Positions 26,480 to 35,542 of a stretch of DNA of 64,000 nucleotides are shown in pieces (position 1 is the first letter of the stretch; the number at the start of each line of letters is the position of its first letter). The DNA comes from Bacillota bacterium (GTDB lineage: Bacteria; Bacillota; Clostridia; Lachnospirales; Lachnospiraceae). A model generated the notes under the pieces. That model had not been told where the DNA came from, did no database searches, and worked only from the letters and a program-made list of their open reading frames with translations. The position numbers and the translations under genes were made by a program. The DNA is taken from contig CABJAN010000004.1 of the NCBI GenBank assembly GCA_902363515.1, forward strand, positions 124,001 through 188,000. The letters run 5' to 3'.

Positions 26480-27214
26480 TTAGGAATGTTTTCCCTGAAT
26501 GGGATGCCAGCCCTGGATATTTCCATTGCAGATGGCAGTAAACATCCGCTCTTTGGTTCCAGGATTTTCTCTGGAAATATCACGAAGAAGTTCCTTGGCA
26601 TACTGACGTTTGGTGTAACCGTCAATGGGACATGGGCTCTTTTCAATCTCCAGTTGATATTTATTCTTAAAACCAATGACATCTGCTTCATCTACGAAAA
26701 TAAGAGGACGTATTACGGTTAAATCCATACGGTCCAGGTAAGTCCTGGGAGAAAAGGTATGGAAGCGGCCTTCATAAATCAGCGAAAGCAGCATGGTTTC
26801 CACAACATCATCTTTGTGATGAGCATAAGCAATTTTGTTGCACCCAAGCTCTTTGGCAGCAGTGTTTAAAGCGCCTTTTCTCATTTTTGCACATAAGGAG
26901 CAGGGATTGCTTTCTTTTCGTTCTTCAAAGATAATGGGACCAATATCCGTTTTCACCAGAGTAAAGGGAATTCCAAGGCTTTCGCATAAAGCCTGTATTT
27001 TGTCTGCCTGGAATCCCGGATGTCCCAGGTCTACGGTAATTGCTTCCAAAGTAAAAGGGTTTGGGTAAAACCGCATAAGACCATGGAGGGCATAAAGCAT
27101 AGTAAGACTGTCTTTTCCTCCAGAAACACCTACTGCAATTTTGTCTCCGGAATCTATTAACTGAAATTCATCTACCGCCTTTCTGGTAAGGCTTAACAAT
27201 TTCTGTAATTTCAT
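26480..27214 (-). CDS. TtcA-like tRNA thiolation / PP-loop ATPase
   Basis: A PP-loop ATP pyrophosphatase with SGGKDS at residues 31-36 and a CxxC pair (C105, C108 in NPCSLCAK); a further cysteine is in SPCPIDG. TtcA uses an Fe-S cluster to make 2-thiocytidine at tRNA position 32, and this 244-residue protein fits the TtcA/TtuA superfamily. The precise tRNA target cannot be fixed because Gram-positive members of the family are diverse. The segment AYAHHKDDVVETMLLSL is typical. The gene is alone, convergent with the cytidylate-kinase-like gene. Confidence 0.82.
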   Translation of the reverse strand: MKLQKLLSLTRKAVDEFQLIDSGDKIAVGVSGGKDSLTMLYALHGLMRFYPNPFTLEAITVDLGHPGFQADKIQALCESLGIPFTLVKTDIGPIIFEERKESNPCSLCAKMRKGALNTAAKELGCNKIAYAHHKDDVVETMLLSLIYEGRFHTFSPRTYLDRMDLTVIRPLIFVDEADVIGFKNKYQLEIEKSPCPIDGYTKRQYAKELLRDISRENPGTKERMFTAICNGNIQGWHPIQGKHS

Positions 27215-27300
27215 TTTTTCATCCTTTCAATCTGTGAATTTAGGAACCTTTTGCATCATAGCATAGAACGAAAAAAAAAGAAAGAAATTTCTTGAATTCT

Positions 27301-27329
27301 TACACAAAACACGGGATTCATGTTACAAT
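27301..27329 (+). promoter_or_regulatory. predicted sigma-A promoter for the AI-2E family permease gene
   Basis: TACACA (27301-27306), a 17-base spacer, then TACAAT (27324-27329), about 44 bases before ATG 27373. It sits downstream of an in-frame TTG at 27292, arguing against that longer start. Confidence 0.5.
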
Positions 27330-27372
27330 GAATGCAAAAGTCATTTGGAAAAGAATAGGAGCGTCATGTCAC

Positions 27373-28668
27373 ATGAAAATTCATTGGAAAAATAAGTATT
27401 TATATTGGGGGCTTACTGCGTTTGCAGTGGTCAGTGCCAGTATGCTATTTTACTTTCTGCTGTTTCGCATGGAGGTGGTATTTGGTGGGCTGAAGAAGCT
27501 GATATCCATTTTAATGCCCGTTATCTGCGGTGCGATTATTGCATATCTGCTGATTCCCATTGTTAATTTCCAGGAACGGCATTTTTACAAATTTCTCATA
27601 AAGAAAAAGCATATTACGCCAAGTAAGACACAGAGGAAAGTTATTCGTTATGCAGGGATTGGATTTGCCCTGATTTTTGCATTTTTTATCATTTATTCCC
27701 TGTTGGCTATGATTATGCCCAGTATTATTGAGAGCATCATCAGTATTATTAATGATTCACCCAGATATGTTCAGAATATCCGTCACTGGCTGGAATCTCT
27801 TCTAAAGGATAATCCGGAGTGGAAAACCGCAGTGTTTTCCTATATGGAACAATACTCCCCCAGAATTGAGAATTTTCTGAATGATCAGATTCTGCCCCAG
27901 TTAAAAGCAATTCTTCAGCATTTAAGTACCGGAGTGTTTGGCACTTTGGTATTTCTGAAAAATCTGTTAATTGGCCTGATTATCTCCGTCTATCTTATGG
28001 CAGGGAAAGAAGAGCTTGTCACACAGTCTAAAATGTTTATTTATGCTTTTTTCAGCACAGAGCATGCCAATAACGTAGTAAAAGGGGTACGTTTTATTCA
28101 TAAGACCTTTATAGGGTTTATTATTGGGAAAATCATTGATTCTGTGATTATTGGTATTTTATGTTATATCGGAACTTCTGTTATTGGAACTCCTTACGCA
28201 TTGCTGGTCAGTGTTGTGGTAGGGGTGACCAATGTGATTCCGTTTTTTGGTCCTTATCTGGGAGCAATTCCTTCAGCATTTATTATTCTTATGGTGAACC
28301 CTATGCAGTGTTTGTATTTCCTGATTTTTATTCTGGCGCTGCAGCAGTTCGACGGAAATATTCTGGGACCGAAAATTTTAGGAAACTCCACAGGACTTTC
28401 CAGCTTTATGGTTATTGTGGCCATTCTGTTATTCGGAGGTCTTATGGGAATTTTTGGCATGATTATTGGTGTGCCCATTGTGGCGGTGATTCTTGCGGGA
28501 CTGAAAACCTTCCGGTCTTATAATCTAAGAAAAAAAGCCATGCCCATGGAGGAAAAAGTGTATACCCATATGGAATATATGAATCCGGAAACCAGACTCC
28601 CTGTGGATTTTACAGTGGATGAAAGTGGTATGGATACAGAAAATAAAAAAGAGGAAGAAGACAAATGA
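27373..28668 (+). CDS. AI-2E family transporter (YhhQ/PerM-type permease)
   Basis: A polytopic membrane protein of about 431 residues with roughly eight hydrophobic segments: two near the N-terminus, a hydrophilic region (about 135-205), then a cluster with [20 protein letters not shown] and [22 protein letters not shown], the signature of the AI-2E/PerM exporter-like family. Members include putative autoinducer-2 exporters and Na+/H+ antiporter-like proteins, so the substrate is open. ATG 27373 is chosen because AGGAG is 11 bases upstream and the promoter excludes the longer frame. It overlaps dtd by 4 bases. Confidence 0.88.
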   Translation: MKIHWKNKYLYWGLTAFAVVSASMLFYFLLFRMEVVFGGLKKLISILMPVICGAIIAYLLIPIVNFQERHFYKFLIKKKHITPSKTQRKVIRYAGIGFALIFAFFIIYSLLAMIMPSIIESIISIINDSPRYVQNIRHWLESLLKDNPEWKTAVFSYMEQYSPRIENFLNDQILPQLKAILQHLSTGVFGTLVFLKNLLIGLIISVYLMAGKEELVTQSKMFIYAFFSTEHANNVVKGVRFIHKTFIGFIIGKIIDSVIIGILCYIGTSVIGTPYALLVSVVVGVTNVIPFFGPYLGAIPSAFIILMVNPMQCLYFLIFILALQQFDGNILGPKILGNSTGLSSFMVIVAILLFGGLMGIFGMIIGVPIVAVILAGLKTFRSYNLRKKAMPMEEKVYTHMEYMNPETRLPVDFTVDESGMDTENKKEEEDK

Positions 28669-29114
28669 AATTAGTGATTCAAAAAGTAAGCAGCGCTTCC
28701 GTAGAAGTGGAAGGAAACTGCGTAGGAAAAATCAAAAAAGGCTTCCTGGTTCTGGTAGGAATCGGGAAGGAAGATACAAGAGAAACGGTTGACCAGTATA
28801 TTAAGAAAATGGTAAATCTGCGGATTTTCGCAGATGAGAATGGAAAAATCAATCTTTCTCTGGCAGATGTTAACGGAGAAGTGCTTCTGGTATCTCAGTT
28901 TACCCTGTATGCCAACTGTAAAAAGGGCAACCGTCCAAGTTTTTTTGATGCAGGAGAACCAGATAAGGCGGAAGCTTTATATGAATATATGGTAGAAAAA
29001 GTGAAAGAAAGTGTTCCGGTAGTGCAGACAGGGACGTTTGGAGCAATGATGAAGGTGTCCCTTACGAATGAAGGACCTTTTACCATTATGCTGGATGAAA
29101 ATACGTTTCAATAA
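28665..29114 (+). CDS. dtd: D-aminoacyl-tRNA deacylase
   Basis: Dtd hydrolyses D-aminoacyl-tRNA and so keeps D-amino acids out of translation. The SQFTLYA motif (residues 77-83, with the active-site Thr80) and the C-terminal [10 protein letters not shown] motif, equivalent to the Gly-Pro motif, are present. 149 residues is the expected length. It shares an ATGA overlap with the upstream permease gene and is followed by a terminator. Confidence 0.97.
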   Translation: MKLVIQKVSSASVEVEGNCVGKIKKGFLVLVGIGKEDTRETVDQYIKKMVNLRIFADENGKINLSLADVNGEVLLVSQFTLYANCKKGNRPSFFDAGEPDKAEALYEYMVEKVKESVPVVQTGTFGAMMKVSLTNEGPFTIMLDENTFQ

Positions 29115-29147
29115 TGTGAAACAAATCAAATAGAATGGATGAGATAG

Positions 29148-29190
29148 AATGTCGGGTGAGAATAAAATACAGTATTCATCCGACATTTTT
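29148..29190 (+). terminator. intrinsic terminator after dtd
   Basis: AATGTCGGGTGA (29148-29159) pairs with TCATCCGACATT (29176-29187) through 12 positions with one G-U pair, a 16-base loop, and a following TTT run. Confidence 0.75.
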
Positions 29191-29219
29191 ATCATAAAGA
29201 TACGGGAAGTGAGGAAAAA

Positions 29220-29999
29220 ATGAGTATTATAAAAAATGAGATTCCCATTTTGGAATATGATTCAGCGAAACAGGCGGTGATTATGCCAAATCATGAAAAC
29301 TTCGATTTGGAATTGCCCCGAAAGGCAGTATTTGCCTTTCTTGGGGATGCGGTTGACAAATATGCCAGAAACCATGGGGGAGAAATTGTGGGATGGTTTG
29401 AATCTATCACTAAAACATATCCAATTTACAAAATCTCCTATAAAGGCCAGGAACTTTGTCTTGTTCAGGCGCCAATGGGTGCGCCGGCGGCGGCTCAGAT
29501 TTTGGACTGGCTGATTTCGTATGGCGTCAGGGAAATTATTAGCGGAGGTTCCTGCGGGGCATTGGAAAATTTTAAGGAGAATGAATTTCTGGTTCCCTAT
29601 CGTGCTTTGAGAGATGAAGGCACGTCTTATCACTATATGGCGCCATCCCGTTATGCTGACGTCCATCCACAGGCACGAAAAGCCATAGAGAAAACATTAT
29701 GTGAGCATCATTTGAAATACATAGAAGTTATGACCTGGTCCACAGATGGATTCTATCGGGAGACAAAAGAAAAGGTCACATACCGAAAAGCAGAAGGCTG
29801 CTCTGTGGTGGAAATGGAGTGCGCGGCTCTTGCTGCCTGTGCCGAAATGAGGGGTGCGGTTTGGGGAGAATTATTGTATACAGCAGATAGTCTGGCAAAT
29901 ATAGGAGCATATGATGAGCGGAACTGGGGAAGAGATTCTGTGGAATATGCATTGGAACTTTGCATGGACGCAGTGTTGAAGATAGAAATGGAGGGATAA
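29220..29999 (+). CDS. nucleoside phosphorylase (PNP/UDP family)
   Basis: A 259-residue member of the PNP_UDP_1 phosphorylase family, which cleaves nucleosides with phosphate into base and pentose phosphate. The GAPAAAQILDWLI segment, SGGSCGAL phosphate/ribose region and VVEMECAALAACAEMRG signature, which holds the ribose-binding Glu, are visible. Sequence alone does not decide between uridine and purine nucleosides; the uridine phosphorylase-like subgroup seems closer. It starts after the dtd terminator and is 1 base from the next gene. Confidence 0.85.
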   Translation: MSIIKNEIPILEYDSAKQAVIMPNHENFDLELPRKAVFAFLGDAVDKYARNHGGEIVGWFESITKTYPIYKISYKGQELCLVQAPMGAPAAAQILDWLISYGVREIISGGSCGALENFKENEFLVPYRALRDEGTSYHYMAPSRYADVHPQARKAIEKTLCEHHLKYIEVMTWSTDGFYRETKEKVTYRKAEGCSVVEMECAALAACAEMRGAVWGELLYTADSLANIGAYDERNWGRDSVEYALELCMDAVLKIEMEG

Positions 30000-30000
30000 T

Positions 30001-30921
30001 ATGAAAACGGATAAAACATTCTTTGAAGCCCGGGTGGAGGCTGTAATAACCAGCTTTAATCAGGGAACCATGATTCTGGAAGCTGTGCAGTCCTTGTGCA
30101 GACAGACGTTTTTGCCCGAAAGAATCTTGGTTGTGGATGATGGTTCTACTGATGAGGCATCTCTTGCTGTTTTGAAAAATCTGGAAAAACAGGAAGGTCT
30201 TCCGGTTCCTGTACAAGTGATTTATCAGGAAAACGGTGGGGTATCCTGCGCCAGAAATACTGGTATTAGAAAAGTTCAGGAGCCCATGGTGCTTGTGTTG
30301 GATGGGGATGACAGGCTAAAGCCAAGTTATATTGAGCAGGTAAGTGATTTACTGTTTTCTCATCCGTCCATGATTGCAGCGTCTTCCTGGCTTCATACAT
30401 TTGGTGTTTTGGATGCTGTGGTATGCCCCACTGGAGGGAAAATCCAGCCTTTTTTGGCGCGTAATTGCTGTCCTGCCACTCATATTTTTAGAAGGGAAGC
30501 CTTTGAACAATGCGGTGGTTATGATGAAACCATGCGTTCTGGATTTGAGGACTGGGAATTCTTTTTAAGTCTTTTGGAAACGGCACCAGAGGCAGAAATT
30601 GGGATTGTGGAAGCGCCGCTTATTCAGTATCGCACAGCGCCTGCGTCAGCAAATGTCCGAAGTATGAAGAAACGTCTTGATTTGATGAGGTATCTCATTC
30701 AGAAACACAGAAAGAGCTATGAAAAACATCTTGAAGATGCCCTGCTTGGAATTGAGGAAATTTCAAATTCCAGGCTCTATGGGTGGGAGAACGAAATAGT
30801 ACATTCCATGGAAATAAATCAGGAGTTAAGTGAAACATCCAGGGAGTTTTTAAAGCATCCGACCTATGGAGACGGAGGGATGGCAGCAGCAGTTCGGATG
30901 GCCTGTATGAGGGATATATAA
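30001..30921 (+). CDS. glycosyltransferase family 2 protein
   Basis: A 306-residue GT-A fold glycosyltransferase. The N-terminal nucleotide-sugar site VEAVITSFNQGTMILEAV with VVDDGSTDEAS and the DxD-type LDGDDRLKPSYIE are typical. No membrane segment is evident, so it is probably a cytoplasmic enzyme acting on a lipid, protein or wall precursor. It lies 1 base after the nucleoside phosphorylase and 1 base before the BceR-like regulator, so it may be cotranscribed with the peptide-sensing system. Acceptor and sugar are unknown. Confidence 0.8.
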   Translation: MKTDKTFFEARVEAVITSFNQGTMILEAVQSLCRQTFLPERILVVDDGSTDEASLAVLKNLEKQEGLPVPVQVIYQENGGVSCARNTGIRKVQEPMVLVLDGDDRLKPSYIEQVSDLLFSHPSMIAASSWLHTFGVLDAVVCPTGGKIQPFLARNCCPATHIFRREAFEQCGGYDETMRSGFEDWEFFLSLLETAPEAEIGIVEAPLIQYRTAPASANVRSMKKRLDLMRYLIQKHRKSYEKHLEDALLGIEEISNSRLYGWENEIVHSMEINQELSETSREFLKHPTYGDGGMAAAVRMACMRDI

Positions 30922-30922
30922 A

Positions 30923-31612
30923 ATGAACAAGAAACAGAGAATTTTAGTTTTGGAAGATGAAGCATTTATCCGAAATCAGATAAAAGAATTTCTGGAAAAT
31001 CAGGAATATGAAGTAATAGCGCCCAAACAGCCGGATTGCTTTGAACAGTGGGAGAATGAGCAGCAGCCGGATTTGATTTTGCTGGATATTGGACTTGGCA
31101 GCCAGGATGGTATCCAGCTTTGCAAGAGACTGCGTAAAGATACCCAGGTTCCTATTATGTTTGTCACAGGGGAAAATACAACCCAAATGGAAGTGCAGGG
31201 ACTTCAGGCAGGAGGAGATGATTATATCCGAAAACCCTTTGATTTCTGTGTGCTGCTGATACGAATACAGAATTTGCTGAAAAGGGCAAGAAGCGAACAG
31301 GATCAGCTTTGCGTGGAAGGTGTGGTTCTGGATTTGGTTTTTGGACAATTATGTTATGAGGACCAGTGTTTTGAATTGTCTAAAAAAGAATTGCAGATTT
31401 TGTATTATTTGTTCCGAAACTATCCCAGAATCGTTGGAAGGGATGAAATGATTGAATATTTGTGGGAGAATAAGCTTTTTGTGGATGAGAATATTCTAAA
31501 CGTCAATTTGTCCAGGATTCGGAAGCGCCTGGAGGGAACCGTACTGGAGAATTTTGTGAAAACCATTCCAAGAACAGGCTATCAAATTGGAGGAAACCAA
31601 AATGAGGCTTAG
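30923..31612 (+). CDS. BceR-like response regulator (OmpR family)
   Basis: A 229-residue OmpR/PhoB-type regulator: receiver domain with acidic pocket EDE, phosphoacceptor D55 in LILLDIGLG, T in FVTGEN and K in IRKPF, then a winged-helix domain ending NLSRIRKRLE and GYQIGG. The following short-sensor kinase and BceAB-type transporter identify a BceRSAB peptide-antibiotic module. The matching operator lies before the transporter genes at 32616. It overlaps the kinase gene by 11 bases. Confidence 0.9.
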   Translation: MNKKQRILVLEDEAFIRNQIKEFLENQEYEVIAPKQPDCFEQWENEQQPDLILLDIGLGSQDGIQLCKRLRKDTQVPIMFVTGENTTQMEVQGLQAGGDDYIRKPFDFCVLLIRIQNLLKRARSEQDQLCVEGVVLDLVFGQLCYEDQCFELSKKELQILYYLFRNYPRIVGRDEMIEYLWENKLFVDENILNVNLSRIRKRLEGTVLENFVKTIPRTGYQIGGNQNEA

Positions 31613-32618
31613 AGATTACCTTTATGAACAGGCAGAGACTCTGTTGCTTTGGGTGTTTGGAATGCTGGCTCTTGGCGGTTTTTTATGGGTGACCGGTACG
31701 GAGATTCCTGTGGTACTGTGTGTGGAGGGTGTCTGGTTTTTCGTAACACTGCTGTCTCATGGACGGAAATATCTGGCCTTAAAACAGCGTTATGCAGAGG
31801 TGGAATCGGCCTTTGATTTGCTGGAAGAAAAATATTTGTTTACAGAGGTACTTCCCAAACCCAATACTTTGTTGGAACAATTATATTTTTCCTGTTCCAG
31901 AGAATCTAATAAGGCTATGCTGGAGAAAATTGAGGAAATTTCTGCCGGCAGCAGAGAGTATAAGGAATATATGGAAGGCTGGGTTCATGAGATTAAGAAT
32001 CCGGTGACAGCCATGAAGCTTTTTTGTAACAATCATCCTACAAAAGAGACAGAAGAATTACAAAAAGAAATCCAAAAGCTTGATGATCTGGTGGAGCAAA
32101 CTCTTTATTATGCCAGAAGCGGCTATACGGAAAAAGATTATTTTATCCAGGAATGTTGTCTGGAGGAAGTCATTGCTCAGGTTCTCTCTGAATTTCGCAC
32201 ACTGATTTTGCAAAAACAGTTACATTTGGATATCCATGATATAGAGGTAAGGGTTTATACAGATCCCAAGTGGCTGGCCTATATTGTAAAGCAGTTGCTG
32301 TCCAATGCTGTGAAATATGCCCCTGTTTCTGCTGGCTACATTTCCATGGACGCTATGCAGCAGGAAAACAGCCTGTGGCTTCGTATCCGGGACAATGGCC
32401 CAGGCATTTCAAAGGCAGACCTTCCAAGAGTCTTTGAGAAGGGTTTTACCGGGGAACACAGGGAACGAAAGGCTGCCACTGGCATGGGACTTTACCTGGC
32501 AAAAAGGCTTTGTGACCGCCTTGGCTTAGAAGTGAAGCTGGAGTCCAAGGATGGGCAGGGAATTACTGTATTCATAGGATTTCCTGTAGGAAAGCTCCAC
32601 CGCCCGGAGTCACTCTAA
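31602..32618 (+). CDS. BceS-like intramembrane-sensing histidine kinase
   Basis: 338 residues. Two membrane segments near the N-terminus (about 12-32 and 36-53) are joined by a very short loop, the hallmark of kinases that take their signal from a BceAB transporter. The H-box is GWVHEIKNPVTAMK with H129; the ATPase domain shows LLSNAVKYA, RDNGPGIS and GMGLYLAKRLCDRLG. ATG 31602 is preceded by TTGGAGG at 8 bases spacing, inside the end of the regulator gene. Confidence 0.9.
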   Translation: MRLRDYLYEQAETLLLWVFGMLALGGFLWVTGTEIPVVLCVEGVWFFVTLLSHGRKYLALKQRYAEVESAFDLLEEKYLFTEVLPKPNTLLEQLYFSCSRESNKAMLEKIEEISAGSREYKEYMEGWVHEIKNPVTAMKLFCNNHPTKETEELQKEIQKLDDLVEQTLYYARSGYTEKDYFIQECCLEEVIAQVLSEFRTLILQKQLHLDIHDIEVRVYTDPKWLAYIVKQLLSNAVKYAPVSAGYISMDAMQQENSLWLRIRDNGPGISKADLPRVFEKGFTGEHRERKAATGMGLYLAKRLCDRLGLEVKLESKDGQGITVFIGFPVGKLHRPESL

Positions 32619-32659
32619 CAACTCTGTAAGTATTTTCTTTCCTGGAAGCATGATACAAT
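32616..32659 (+). promoter_or_regulatory. BceR-type operator and extended -10 promoter for the transporter genes
   Basis: TAACA-ACTC-TGTAA (32616-32629) fits the TNACA-N4-TGTAA consensus known for BceR-type regulators. It ends where a -35 box would begin, and an extended -10 TGATACAAT follows at 32651-32659 with no good -35, as expected for an activator-dependent promoter. Confidence 0.75.
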
Positions 32660-32698
32660 CGGGATAACAAATCAAGAAACAGAAAGGATGAATTGCTT

Positions 32699-33466
32699 AT
32701 GAGTATCTTGCTTCAGATTGAAAAGCTGGATAAATATTATGGAAACAAACACAATATCACAAAAGCTTTGAACCACGTTTCTTTTCGGGTGGAAAAAGGT
32801 GAGTTTTTAGGGATTATGGGTTCCAGTGGATCTGGAAAAACAACACTTTTAAATTGTCTTGCAACCATTTGCAGGGCAACTGCCGGACATATTTATCTGG
32901 AAGGAAGGGATATTACTGCATTGAAGAATCAGGAACTAGCAGACTTCAGAAAAGAGAATCTGGGGTTTGTGTTTCAGGATTTTAATCTTCTGGATCATTT
33001 TACCCTGGAAGAGAATATCGGCCTTGCTCTGACTTTACGGGGAACACCAAAAGAACAGGTGAGAAAACTGGTGAAACAGGCAGCCAGACAGCTTGGGATT
33101 GAAGGAGAACTGGAAAAGATGCCGGCGCAGGTTTCCGGAGGTCAAAAACAACGCTGTGCCTGTGCCAGAGCTATTATTAATCACCCTAAAATTTTGCTGG
33201 CAGATGAGCCAACAGGGGCCTTGGACTCTCATGCAGCCCAGATGCTTTTGGAAAGTTTTACCAGCTTAAATGAAGAACTTGGAGCTACCATACTTATGGT
33301 TACCCATGACGTGTTTTCTGCAAGCTATTGCTCCAGGATTTTATTTTTAAAAGATGGAAGGATTTTTAATGAAATCCGAAGAGGAGAAAAGAGCAGAAAG
33401 GCATTTTTTCAGGAAATCCTGGATGTGGTAACCTTAATGGGAGGTGACGTCTCCAATGCAAAATAA
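32699..33466 (+). CDS. BceA-like ABC transporter ATP-binding protein
   Basis: 255-residue ATPase of the MacB/LolD-type group. Walker A GSSGSGKTT, Q-loop VFQDFNLLD, signature VSGGQKQR and Walker B ILLADEPTGALD are all present. With the next gene it forms a BceAB-type transporter that removes peptide antibiotics from their lipid target and signals to the kinase. I take ATG 32699, 10 bases after GAAAGGA, rather than TTG 32693. It overlaps the permease gene by 11 bases. Confidence 0.93.
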   Translation: MSILLQIEKLDKYYGNKHNITKALNHVSFRVEKGEFLGIMGSSGSGKTTLLNCLATICRATAGHIYLEGRDITALKNQELADFRKENLGFVFQDFNLLDHFTLEENIGLALTLRGTPKEQVRKLVKQAARQLGIEGELEKMPAQVSGGQKQRCACARAIINHPKILLADEPTGALDSHAAQMLLESFTSLNEELGATILMVTHDVFSASYCSRILFLKDGRIFNEIRRGEKSRKAFFQEILDVVTLMGGDVSNAK

Positions 33467-35447
33467 GATAATTTTAAAAAATGCCAGATACTGGGCAAAG
33501 GATTATGCCATTTATTTACTTACTATTGTGTTTTCCATTTCCCTGATTTATTCCTTTAATCTTCTGGTATTTTCGGAGGATATTCAGAGACTAAGCAATG
33601 GAATGAATGTTCTAACCGGCGTGATTATTTTTCTTTCTTTTGTCATTGTATGGGTTCTGGGATGGCTGATTCATTACATGGCAAAGTTTATGATGAAGAA
33701 GCGCAGCCGGGAATTTGGTACCTATATGCTACTGGGTGTTCCCAATAAAACCATTGCCTCTTTGTTTGCAGGAGAGCAGGCTTTAATTGGAAGTGTGGGT
33801 TTTTTACTCTCCCTTGTCATAGGAAGCCTTTTATATCAGGTTTTAGCTATGATGGTTATTTACTTTTTTGGTGCGTCTTATCATCTGAAGCTGGCTTTTT
33901 TCTGGGAGGCCTTTGGTCTTACCTTGCTCTATACGGTTTGTATGTATGGAAGCGCTATTTTACGTTTGAGAAGATATTTGAAAAAGGCAGAGATTCACGA
34001 ACTGCTGTACCTGGACCGGGAAGGCGAAGAAGAGGTACGTCAGGAGAGGAAAGGCTCTTTGCTGGCGTTTTTCTTTTACTTATTTCTGGGGATTTGCGGC
34101 TGCTTTGTATTTGTATATTCTGTGTACCTGGAAGGAGAGGTTCCCTACAGCGGAGAGTATAGCGGATGGTATTTCCTAGGCTCCATGGCAGTCATTTTGT
34201 TGTGCATTTATAAAATTTATACCCATATGACATATTTTCTTACAAGAACCGTGCTTTCCAAAGGTGATTTTAAATATGGGAAAGACCGCCTCTTTCTTTT
34301 GCGTGGGCTGACAGCAAAGTTAAATACCATAGGAAAAACCCTTGGAATTTTGGCTCTTCTTCTTACTATTACCCTGACAGCCATGCAGATGGGAGTCTTG
34401 TTTGAAAAGTTTTTTCAGGCTCAGGCAGACAATATTATCAGCTTTGATGTTGCCATGTCTGGAAACCAGGAAAAAATAGAAGAGCAGCAGTTAGAAGAAA
34501 AGCTGGAGCAAAGATTGCAGAAGCAATATGGGATTACCTTCGGTCATTCCTATCCTATTTATCAGAATCCGGACGATACGTTATACACCTATACGGGTTT
34601 TGACGGCTATTTGGAATTTACTCCTGTAATGGCTTATGGAGATTTTCAGCTTTTGTGGAAAGCCCTTGGGTATGAAGAACTCTCTCTTGGAAAACAGGAA
34701 TATTTGTTGCTTACCTCTGAAAAGATACAGGAGAGAAGCAGAAGAGAAGAAGTTCCTGCTCTTGAAATTCAGGGAGAAACTTATCAATTAAAAGAACTTT
34801 CTTCCAGGCCTTTTAGTACCGGAAGCGGATTACATGGAACCGGATTTCTGGTGGTGCTTCCAGATGAGGCTGCAGAAACGTTTCCTGTTTATCACACTTG
34901 CTATGTCTTTGAGACTAAGAAAGAAATACCGGCCAATGAGGGTATGGAGTTGTCCCAGTGGTTATCCGATAACGGAGCTTATGATGTAAGTGGTGATTAC
35001 AGGAAAAATGCGGTAGATGAGTTTATGGTGGCATCAGATACCAGGGCATCACAAAATTCCGTATTTGTGACCTTTGCATTTTCTTTGTTTTATGTGGGAC
35101 TGATTTTTGCCTGTTGTGCAGCAGCTATTTTGGCGGTACAGCAGTTAAGTGATGGAGTTTCGTATAAACACAAGTATGAAATTTTGTCTTATTTAGGTGC
35201 AGATGAAGGCAAGATGCAAGGATTGGTTCTGAAACAAATGATTTTTTATTTTTTTATTCCTGTGGCAATTCCAATCCCGGTCAGTATTTTTCTGGCATCA
35301 CAGATAAATCAGGTTTTGCTGGCAGATTTAATTACCGTAAAAGCCTTTTGTATGGCAATCGCAATTAGTATTGGTTTGTTTTTTCTGGTTTATTTTATTT
35401 ATTTTCTGGCAACATATCTGGGATACCGCAAGAGAGTTCTTGAATAG
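33456..35447 (+). CDS. BceB-like ABC transporter permease
   Basis: 663 residues with about ten predicted membrane segments. Between the seventh and eighth (about residues 330-525) lies the large extracellular domain that is the mark of BceB permeases and is thought to bind the peptide or its target. The C-terminal FtsX-type segments (FSLFYVGLIFACCAAAILAV and beyond) are present. GGGAGGTGA precedes ATG 33456 by 8 bases, within the end of the ATPase gene. Which peptide it detects cannot be told. Confidence 0.93.
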   Translation: MQNKIILKNARYWAKDYAIYLLTIVFSISLIYSFNLLVFSEDIQRLSNGMNVLTGVIIFLSFVIVWVLGWLIHYMAKFMMKKRSREFGTYMLLGVPNKTIASLFAGEQALIGSVGFLLSLVIGSLLYQVLAMMVIYFFGASYHLKLAFFWEAFGLTLLYTVCMYGSAILRLRRYLKKAEIHELLYLDREGEEEVRQERKGSLLAFFFYLFLGICGCFVFVYSVYLEGEVPYSGEYSGWYFLGSMAVILLCIYKIYTHMTYFLTRTVLSKGDFKYGKDRLFLLRGLTAKLNTIGKTLGILALLLTITLTAMQMGVLFEKFFQAQADNIISFDVAMSGNQEKIEEQQLEEKLEQRLQKQYGITFGHSYPIYQNPDDTLYTYTGFDGYLEFTPVMAYGDFQLLWKALGYEELSLGKQEYLLLTSEKIQERSRREEVPALEIQGETYQLKELSSRPFSTGSGLHGTGFLVVLPDEAAETFPVYHTCYVFETKKEIPANEGMELSQWLSDNGAYDVSGDYRKNAVDEFMVASDTRASQNSVFVTFAFSLFYVGLIFACCAAAILAVQQLSDGVSYKHKYEILSYLGADEGKMQGLVLKQMIFYFFIPVAIPIPVSIFLASQINQVLLADLITVKAFCMAIAISIGLFFLVYFIYFLATYLGYRKRVLE

Positions 35448-35516
35448 TTTAGCGGACAAATACAGATTTAACCGAAAAACTATAGCTTTTTCCAAAGATT
35501 TGTGGTAAACTACTCT

Positions 35517-35532
35517 CAAAATCAAGATTTTG
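35517..35532 (+). repeat. short inverted repeat before the recombinase gene
   Basis: CAAAATC-AA-GATTTTG, a perfect 7-bp dyad next to the GGAGG ribosome binding site of the gene at 35543. It could be an operator or a weak RNA hairpin; no strong promoter was found. Confidence 0.4.
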
Positions 35533-35542
35533 GAGGTTTCCC

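Noticed and set aside
26486-26722. Small plus-strand frame over the TtcA-like gene
   Set aside because: Antisense to a gene with PP-loop and CxxC motifs; no start signal.
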